From contig OZ017749.1 in NCBI GenBank assembly GCA_963969365.1, positions 2,852,001-2,916,000 of the forward strand: a DNA stretch of 64,000 nucleotides. The letters are read 5' to 3'. The DNA is from Asterochloris sp. CNOR1 (Eukaryota > Chlorophyta > Trebouxiophyceae > Trebouxiales > Trebouxiaceae). Every line of letters starts with the position of its first letter. The first letter of the stretch is position 1. The translations under genes were made by a program, and so were the position numbers. The notes beneath the pieces were generated by a model, which was given only the letters and a program-made list of their open reading frames with translations, was not told the origin of the DNA and did no database searches. Shown here one piece after another: positions 57,210 to 64,000 of the stretch.

Positions 57210-57214
57210 TGTAA
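57210..57214 (+). terminator. Candidate TGTAA polyadenylation signal of the HUH-like gene
   Basis: TGTAA lies 94 bases after the stop codon, within a low-GC stretch (atgactttgtaacagatg). Position and motif fit the green-algal signal, which suggests the gene is or was expressed from the algal nucleus. Confidence 0.4.
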
Positions 57215-57282
57215 CAGATGCACAGATTGCGCAAGTGCAGCTCTTTTCAAGGGCCCAGGAGGTCCTCTTGTGCCACCAGGGA

Positions 57283-57491
57283 TTCAAGTGTAGATGCTGC
57301 CAGGTCCAAAAAGCCACCACATGTGTTGGTCAGGCCAGCTCCCTCTGAGTAATACCTTCAAGTGTAGTTCAAGTGTAGTGGAACCTTTGCTGTGCAGTGG
57401 CAAGCCAAAAGCAGTTGATTGGCCCAGAGAACAGGGTTACGCGGACATGCAGATCTTCAGTTCATGTAGACCAAGAGTGTTTCAAGTGTAG
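57283..57491 (+). repeat. Four copies of the 11-mer TTCAAGTGTAG (iteron-like)
   Basis: Exact copies start at 57283, 57357, 57368 and 57481; the middle two are directly adjacent. A variant (ttcatgtag) lies near 57460. All are on the same strand. Four exact copies of an 11-mer in 209 bases is far above chance in 64 kb. Confidence 0.7.
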
Positions 57492-57714
57492 TCTGTTGGG
57501 GGGGCAAGCCTGCACCTATGACCCTGTCACTCACTGAGCACCACAACACCGGGATTACAACACCGAGGCACGGTGAACAACAGTCGTTGGTGTTTGACCA
57601 TTTGACCTCCCCTCCCCGCACGATCTTGCCGGCTCAAATGAACCAGTCTCTGGGTGAGAGAATGCCTCAAGCAAGCCACGTCCTGCAGAGTGTTGGCAAG
57701 CTCACCGCTGCGTG

Positions 57715-60700
57715 ATGTTGGTTGCAGGCACTCAGCAGCCGGCACGGCTCTTGATGCTGTCAAGCTGTCTGAGGTATTACCGGGCCTCTCTGAGCAGAGC
57801 TGATGCCTCCAGCATGGCCCACAGACTGCAGAGCACCGCTGCCAGCGCTCCAGGCAGCATCACCATCGCGCAGCCAGATGACATGCACCTGCACGTCAGA
57901 GATGGGCCCATGATGCAGCAAGTTGTGCCACACACCAGCCAACACTTTGCGCGGGCAATCATCATGCCTAACCTGGTCCCTCCTGTGACCACAGCTGCAA
58001 AGGCAAGCCGCACCTTGTCTTTTAGTCAGCTGACTGCCTGCCTGCAGAGTCAGCAACATGTCAGGGGACTGCAGCATGCTTGACTAGCCATGCTGGCCAT
58101 TGCAATGCTTGGAGGACTGCTAGGCAGTATTGGCATTCAGATCATGGGGAAGATGCCGCAGCCCCAAAGCCTGTGTCAAGTCAGCACCTCGCCCAGTTGG
58201 GCAGCCAGCCAGCTCTTCCTGCCCTCCCCTCCTTTGTTTGCAGCACTGGCCTGGTACTGGCATGCAATGTGACTCCAGGGCAACAGCACTGCTTCGTGTG
58301 TGACACCATGCTGGCCATTAAGTGCCTGAGTGAGCTTTCTCCTGCAGCCCCAGACATGCACCAACACCACTGCAGGAAAGATTAGCAGCCTTTTGCAGCT
58401 CGTGTTCTTTGTGGCACTGGCAGCCATTTCAGACTCGCCACCCTTCGCTATGCAAACCCTTGCCTGCTGCCCCTGGAAGCACAGTGTGCCAGCAGTGTGC
58501 AGTGCACCTGGTGAAGGCCATGAGGCACAACTGCCTTGCAGTGTGGCAGCTCTGTGCAGGCCACTGCTGGCCGCTGGCCTTGCAGTGGGCCTGATCCAGC
58601 TCCTGTCTACTGTGTAAGCACAATTGTCCACGTTTGCTCTACAGGCCATGATACGTGAAGCGCACTAGCTCTTTGCACTGGGCTGGCCTGCTCAAGCGCC
58701 CGTCTACTTATTGAGCAACATCTCTAAGGTTGTTCTTGCAGGCCACGGCCTACAAGAAGAGCATCCTGGAGGCCGTCCCTTCACAGCACAACTTCGAGCC
58801 CCTGATGACCTGCTATCTGACAGATGCCACCACCCCTGCAAACGTGGTAGAAGCCCGAGAGGCTGGTGTGGTTGCCTTCAAGCTTTACCCCGCGGGCGCC
58901 ACCACCAACTCGGACTCGGGAGTGACCAACCTATCAGCGCTCAAGGGGACCTTGCTGGCTATGGCTCAGGTGGGCTTGGGTGCATGAAGGCTGCTGGAGA
59001 CAGGCTTGCATGCAACAAAAGGGGGCTGAGATGAGATGGGCCGGGGTGGTGGAGAAGTAGAGGCAGGTGCAGGCAATGGCTGCAGTGGGCTGGATGCGGA
59101 GAAATAGAGGCAGGTGCGGGCAATCGCTGCTGGGATGGTACAAGGCAGAGGCTGCATCAGAAGCAGGGGGACTATTTGGGCATCTGACTTTTGGCGTGGC
59201 CCATCCTGAGCTGGCACTGGACCGCCGTCGTCAAGGCGTCTGACAGGGTTCCACGTCTCTAGCCTAGAAGATCAGTGTCATTGAGCCGATTCACACTTGA
59301 TTTGGTGTTGTGAGATTGCTGCAGCGCACGCTGGTGTGCATTTGATGGCGAGCCGGTCATCAGCTATGGGGCTGGCCTCCTGCTACTGATGCCTGTCTGG
59401 CCAGCAACTGCCCAACATGCTGGCAGGCTGGCGAAGGCACAACATTGTCATGCAGGGCTGACGACCTTCTGCTAGCCGCCCTATGGGCAGGCCGACAGCT
59501 GCAGGTGCCTCCTGCATACAGGATGACACACACACCCCGTGTGCATTGTAAGCAGGCCTTCCGCTGCTGGTGCACAGTAAGGTTGTTGATGCCATCGGTC
59601 CCACACGCAAGCTCATGCGCACAGTCCTGCTGCAGTGCAGGCAGGCGTCCTGTTACTGGTGCATGGCGAGGTGACCGACCCTGACGTGGACATGTTTGAC
59701 CGTGAGCGGGTCTTCATAGAGCAGCGCCTGGCGCCCCTGCTGGACCAGGTGCCTGACCTCAAGGTGGTCATGGAGCACATCACCACCAAGGATGCTGCAG
59801 AGTTTGTGGCGCAGGCGCCACCCAATGTGGCGGCCACCATTACGCCTCAGCACATGATGCTGAATCGCAACGCCCTGTTTGTGGTAAGCTGCGGCTACCT
59901 GTGCCAGTTGGCCGGCAGTCTCGGGACATGTTGCACAGGCGCTGCGCAATGTGACACCATGACATCCCAGCACATGATGCTGAGCCAAAATCCTTCTGTA
60001 TGTGAGCAGATGCATCTGCTGGCCTTGAAGTTGTCATTGTGCACCCTGGGCCTTGCTGGGCAGGCAGGAGGCTGGCAGCCTTGAGCTGGGGTGCCTATGT
60101 GGGCAGCCAGCACCACAAGCTCTCAGGGGGACACCAAAACTGCAGTATGCATTTCAATGCACTTGACTAGTGCTCAGAAGCACTTGCCCACCTTATGTGG
60201 TCTCGTGCAGGGTGGACTGCGGCCGCACCACTATTGCCTGCCCATCCTCAAGAGGGAGCAGCACAGGGCAGCAGTGGCAGCAGCCGCTGTCAGTGGCAGC
60301 CCCAAGTTCTTCCTGGGCACTGACAGTGCCCCTCATGCGCGGTCCAAGAAGGTGCAGTGCCCGCATTGAGCGCCAGCTGTCCTTGAGGGCCACAGGACAG
60401 CTGCTGTGCTTGCTCTTTGATCGCTGCCTCCCTGCAGTCAGGCACTAGCATCGCCCGTCAGGTGCAGCAGCAATGTGAGCTCTGCATCTTGGCTAAGTAC
60501 AGCCTCGATCAAATATGACTTACTGACCTGTCTGCTGTATGTCCTGCTGCTGCAGGAAGCAGCCTGTGGCTGCGCTGGCATCTACAGTGCACCATTTGCT
60601 TTGGCTCTGTATGCCTCTGTGTTTGAGGAGCACAATGCCCTTGAACATTTTGAGGCCTTTGCCAGCCACTCAGGTGCAGATTTTTATGGATTGCCGAGAA

Positions 60701-60825
60701 ACACTGGCAAGTTGACGCTGCGGCGGCAACTGACAAGGGTGCCAGAGCTCCTAAGTCCTGGACAGCTGGAGCTAGTGCCCTTCCAGGCTGGCCTGGAGAT
60801 TCCGTGGACTGTGCAAACATCCTGA
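57715..60825 (+). CDS. pyrC: Dihydroorotase, class II (E. coli PyrC type)
   Basis: Third enzyme of pyrimidine synthesis; cyclises N-carbamoyl-L-aspartate to dihydroorotate. Exons: 57715-58002, 58742-58969, 59641-59883, 60211-60351, 60556-60825, all phase 0. The protein is 389 residues from ATG 57715, or 376 from ATG 57754; E. coli PyrC has 348, and the extra N terminus ([16 protein letters not shown]) fits an organelle-targeting leader. Zinc and active-site motifs are intact: DMHLHVRDG (HxH), [13 protein letters not shown] (carbamylated Lys), LLVHGEV (His), EHITTKDA (His), GTDSAPH (Asp). The first intron begins with GC, not GT (AAG/gcaagc at 58003). It is downstream of and parallel to the HUH-like gene, probably the first ordinary host gene to the right of the island. 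Confidence 0.93.
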
Positions 60826-61233
60826 CTGTGGCCTGCTGTTCTGAAATGAATTCCTGAATGGCTGCTGCCGGACTCAGCCACGACAAAAGAGAATTTTTGA
60901 AGACAGGGGGCAACCCAGCACAATCAACACTATATGCAGATGTGCTCCAGCACAATCAGACTGTGACCTTTAAAGGGGGCGGGCACAGCTCCCTGTGCAC
61001 CACAGGTGTCATTCATGGGAAACCTGCGGCTGCTTCAGCATCAATGTTGCATGCCTGTCATCTTTTAACTAGCCTCTCAACAAGAGTGGATCCGTGCTGC
61101 CCTGTGGGTCCAGGCATGCAAGACTGCTGAAGAGCTGGCGCTACCTCCTTCCTGCTTGCTTGGTGCTGTGTGTATGTGCTGCAGCTGAGGCAGTGTGCAG
61201 CATATGGCTGTATTGTGGCAGCTAAAGGGCTGA
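60826..61233. other. Convergent intergenic region
   Basis: Holds the 3' ends of dihydroorotase (stop 60825) and the leftward membrane-protein gene (stop 61234). No exon, repeat or clear TGTAA signal was seen. Confidence 0.5.
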
Positions 61234-64000
61234 TTAGTCGACGCGAACTGAATTGAACTTTGATAAATTTGTGGGTTTCTCTGCAGTGGAAGATTTCTGT
61301 CGCTGCAGCATGAGAGCTGGGTTCAGGAGAACTGCGACGTCGATGTCGCCCGGGAGATGGCTGAGGAGCTCAGCTGTCTTCTTGGATTCCTGCAAGACAT
61401 AAGAACTGCCTGGATGAGGATGCTAACACAAGGCATCAGCAGGCGTCTGCAAGAGACCATCTGCAGAAGATGCACAAGGCAGGTTGGTACAGCTGCCAGG
61501 AGAGGAGCTGCAGGTGTCAATCTGGGTGAGCACCAGAGCTGGCGACGACAGCGCAGGACTCAACATCTGCATGCAAACACACATGATGTTGGGCGGCTTC
61601 AGAAGGAGAGTACAGCTGCCGCAGGAGCCAGGACTGGCATCAGAAACAGGTTCTTTGCTTTTCAATGTTGCCCTGCCCCACGGCAGTCGCCAGCCAATCA
61701 GGCCTACCTGTTGGAGCGCACCCACATACGGCGACACCAGAAAGATGTAGTAACAGAAGGCCCCCACTACCATGAGCGCCACCAGTACAGACTCGATGGT
61801 CTGCACCCTGTTGACGTTGGTGGTGGCTCGCCCAGAGTAGATTGTGAGGACATTATCCAGCCCACCAGCTATGTCTAGGGACCCAGTCTGCATTAAGGAG
61901 CATGATGCGTGATGATCAGCAACCTTCTCTTGACCAGCCAGAGGGGTGAATGCATGTGGTGAGTGCTGGGGGATGGTGCCCTCCCATTGACCGGCGCTCA
62001 GGCTGCACAGCTGGACTCAGCAGAGCGTTCACTGTAGATGCTCAGAGGGCGGCAGTCACTGTTCAGGCTGCCGCATGGTGCCGCCAGCTGTGCGGAGTGA
62101 CTCACCAACCAGATGGGGAGGAAATGGTCGCTGAGACCCAGCGCAGGGCCTGTCAGATCCACCTCCTCAGACAGCAGCTGGCCCTGCTGCCAGTACCTGC
62201 AGTCATTGCCACAGCAGGCTGCGTTGTTGCCCGAGGAAGGCGGTGCAGCCCAGGTGGCATCCAGCAAGACAAACTGGAAGGCACATAGATTGCTGGCTGC
62301 AGTCCCCTGACAGCATCCAGACGACCTATGGCTGCGCAAACAAGAAGCTGATGCGGATCACCAGTACACCGCGGTCATCAGGCCAGAGTTGGTCGCCCAG
62401 TAGTACGGACTGCAGTCAGAGGCGTGTGTCAGTTGGCTGAAAGGCTCTGGAAATTCCACTAAGTTGTGCTGCACACGTACATTCCTGGGCTGCTGCTCAC
62501 CTGGTGGAGTTCAGGCAGCTGCTTGTGTTCTCCCTCAAGCAGCCGGCATGATAATAAGTCTGCAGGGCACGCGCACGCTGAGAGGATAGTAAGGCAAAGT
62601 TAACTGGCAGCATGCACATCGCAACGATGCAGAGCAAAGGTCCACCAGAACTATGCCGCCTGTCCAGCTGAGTGTCGTTGCCAGGAGGGGCAGTCATGTT
62701 TCTGCAGGCAGGCTGACCTGGATGAGGGCAGCACTACTCAGGGAGTCTCCATGCAGCGTCAGCGTGGTCCACACTAGACTGGGGTCATATATACCTGCAG
62801 CAGGAGGTGCAGTAGATGCTGCAACAGTGTGCAGACGTGCCCTTTGCAGTAGGCCAGGGTAAAGCGAGGTCGCTCCTCATTATGCTAATGCAAGCTAGCC
62901 ATCAGAGCCAGCATGCTGCACAGCAGGTGTTCTGAGGTCGTGAAGCACAGCCTGAAGCTGCCAGGGGAGGTGACGACTCCTGTGGAGGAGCGAGGGCTGT
63001 CTTACTTGAAGTGTGATCTACTCCGCCGAACAACGCCTCAGGCAAGCCTGCACGCTGATGCTTCCGCAACAGCATGCTTGTCGCATTTAAAAATGACTTT
63101 GGTGAGGTACAGCAGAGTTAAGCATGTCAAAGCTGGTCAAAGATGCGTGGCCAGCAGCACCTGCGGCTAATCAACATGCACATCCTCACCATCAGCATCT
63201 GAGTCAGCTGCCCAGAAGGCCTTCTCTTGCCGTCTCCCTGCCCTGCTGGCCACTCTTGGCTGACCACATACGGCAGCCAGCTGTGCTCGCTGCAGCTGGC
63301 CACACGGTCGGCCCTTCCCGGCGGAGCATGAGCGACACCTCAGGTGCAGCCAAACACTGCACAGCAGCACTCTATCCCCCGGCATTGCTCTGGATGATGT
63401 GAGTGGCCAGCCGTACCTGTGGTGGAGCCAAAGGCCAGCAGTTCCTGCCATGTCTGCATCTCCATTGACGACTTGTTCAGCTCAGTGCGGTGCTGTGCAA
63501 CTGCATCGAGGTCGCTGTTGGCTGAATTGACGACCATCTCCTGAGCATGGAAGCGGATTGCAGCGCCTACAGTGACAAGGATTTGAGGCATCAGCAACAC
63601 TGAACTGGAAGCGTGCAGGCAGATTGCAGCAGCTGCAGCGTGTCTTTCACTCAGCACCGTCGACAATGCAGAGCTGCGCCCACTGCAGGCACTGCTTCTG
63701 ACTTGCATGCTCTTGTTCTGGGTGCGCTAAGCCACACTGCAGCCAGAAAAGCAATGCCATGGTGCACATGTAGAATACCCTGCCCAGTAGCTCAGTTCTT
63801 AGCACTCACTCTGCCACAGGACGCGGCCGTTGACATTGACATCCGACAGGCGGCTGGCGCCTGTGCTGATGAGACTATATGCGACGCCGTACACAACAAT
63901 GACCAGCGCAGACCACAGGATGAGGGGAGCCATCATCTTCCAGATGTCCAGTGAGCTGCAGCAGGGCATGAGCTTCTGTTGGCCCAGCGCCAGCACTGGA
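61234..64000 (-). CDS. Multi-pass membrane protein, 3' part (TmcB-like, tentative); 5' end beyond window
   Basis: Exons seen in transcript order: about 64000-63810 (membrane helix KMMAPLILWSALVIVVYGVA, then lumenal STGASRLSDVNVNG), near 63570-63410 (FHAQEMVVNSANSDLDAVAQ, helical sensor-like ectodomain), near 62680-62510 (hydrophobic GPLLCIVAMCMLPVNFALL), near 62440-62360 (FSQLTHASDCSPYYWATNSG), 61880-61708 (TNVNRVQTIE, then membrane helix VLVALMVVGAFCYYIFLVSP), and the last exon 61389-61234 (SKKTAELLSHLPGDIDVAVL), ending at TAA. An ectodomain between helices, followed by a helix and a short cytoplasmic stretch starting with LLSHLP, resembles the TmcB-like/PAS membrane proteins abundant in green algae. 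Function unknown; exon joins only partly checked. Confidence 0.5.

Larger units (their letters stand above)
57117..57714. other. Repeat-bearing spacer between the HUH-like gene and dihydroorotase
   Basis: No coding exon seen. It contains a TGTAA signal, four exact 11-base repeats, a short G run and, at its right end, the dihydroorotase promoter. This is where the right end of an HUH element would be expected. Confidence 0.45.

Noticed and set aside
57712-57714. GTG at 57712 as the dihydroorotase start
   Set aside because: ATG codons at 57715 and 57754 in the same frame are the plausible eukaryotic starts.

Overview
The window is nuclear DNA of a green alga, most likely a trebouxiophyte (class inferred from gene content and style, not proven). 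Most genes carry many short introns with GT-AG junctions, acceptors are nearly always 'tgcag', coding sequence is GC-rich, proteins have Ala/Gln-rich low-complexity stretches, and the recognisable genes are plant or algal (plastoglobule kinase ABC1K3, TAF4 with an RST-like segment, class II dihydroorotase). No rRNA, tRNA or CRISPR array was recognised.

Layout. 1-3957 (-): ABC1K3, cut by the left edge just after the catalytic ADPHPGN motif. 4820-10478 (-): VHS-GAT ubiquitin/endosomal sorting adaptor (TOM1-like). 10551-11190 (+): small, probably plastid-targeted protein with a C-terminal membrane anchor. 11378-24934 (-): a 13.5 kb SHPRH-type SNF2 helicase/RING ubiquitin ligase. 25042-29090 (+): armadillo-repeat protein, divergent from SHPRH across about 107 bp. 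29467-36380 (-): membrane-anchored coiled-coil protein. 36675-37340 (-): small unknown gene. 37421-about 42000 (-): coiled-coil/RS-domain nuclear protein. 43512-48911 (+): TAF4 of TFIID.

49.8-57.5 kb is different: an accessory island of mobile-element genes. It holds an Ndc10/Crypton-type tyrosine-recombinase-like gene, a STAND-type P-loop ATPase gene with an in-frame stop that sits between 38-bp terminal inverted repeats, and an intronless gene whose product has the signature of an HUH (Rep-type) endonuclease. The last gene has a 23-bp hairpin upstream and four copies of an 11-bp repeat downstream. This is the best candidate for something undescribed, possibly a Replitron-like HUH transposon.

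57715-60825 (+): dihydroorotase (pyrimidine synthesis). 61234-64000 (-): 3' part of a multi-pass membrane protein, convergent with it and running off the right edge.

A second theme is local duplication across splice junctions. In SHPRH, the coiled-coil gene and the RS gene, introns contain one to seven decayed copies of the neighbouring exon edge together with its splice site ('echo exons'). All exon models are by eye, from splice consensus, phase and family similarity. Exons not listed are unresolved.
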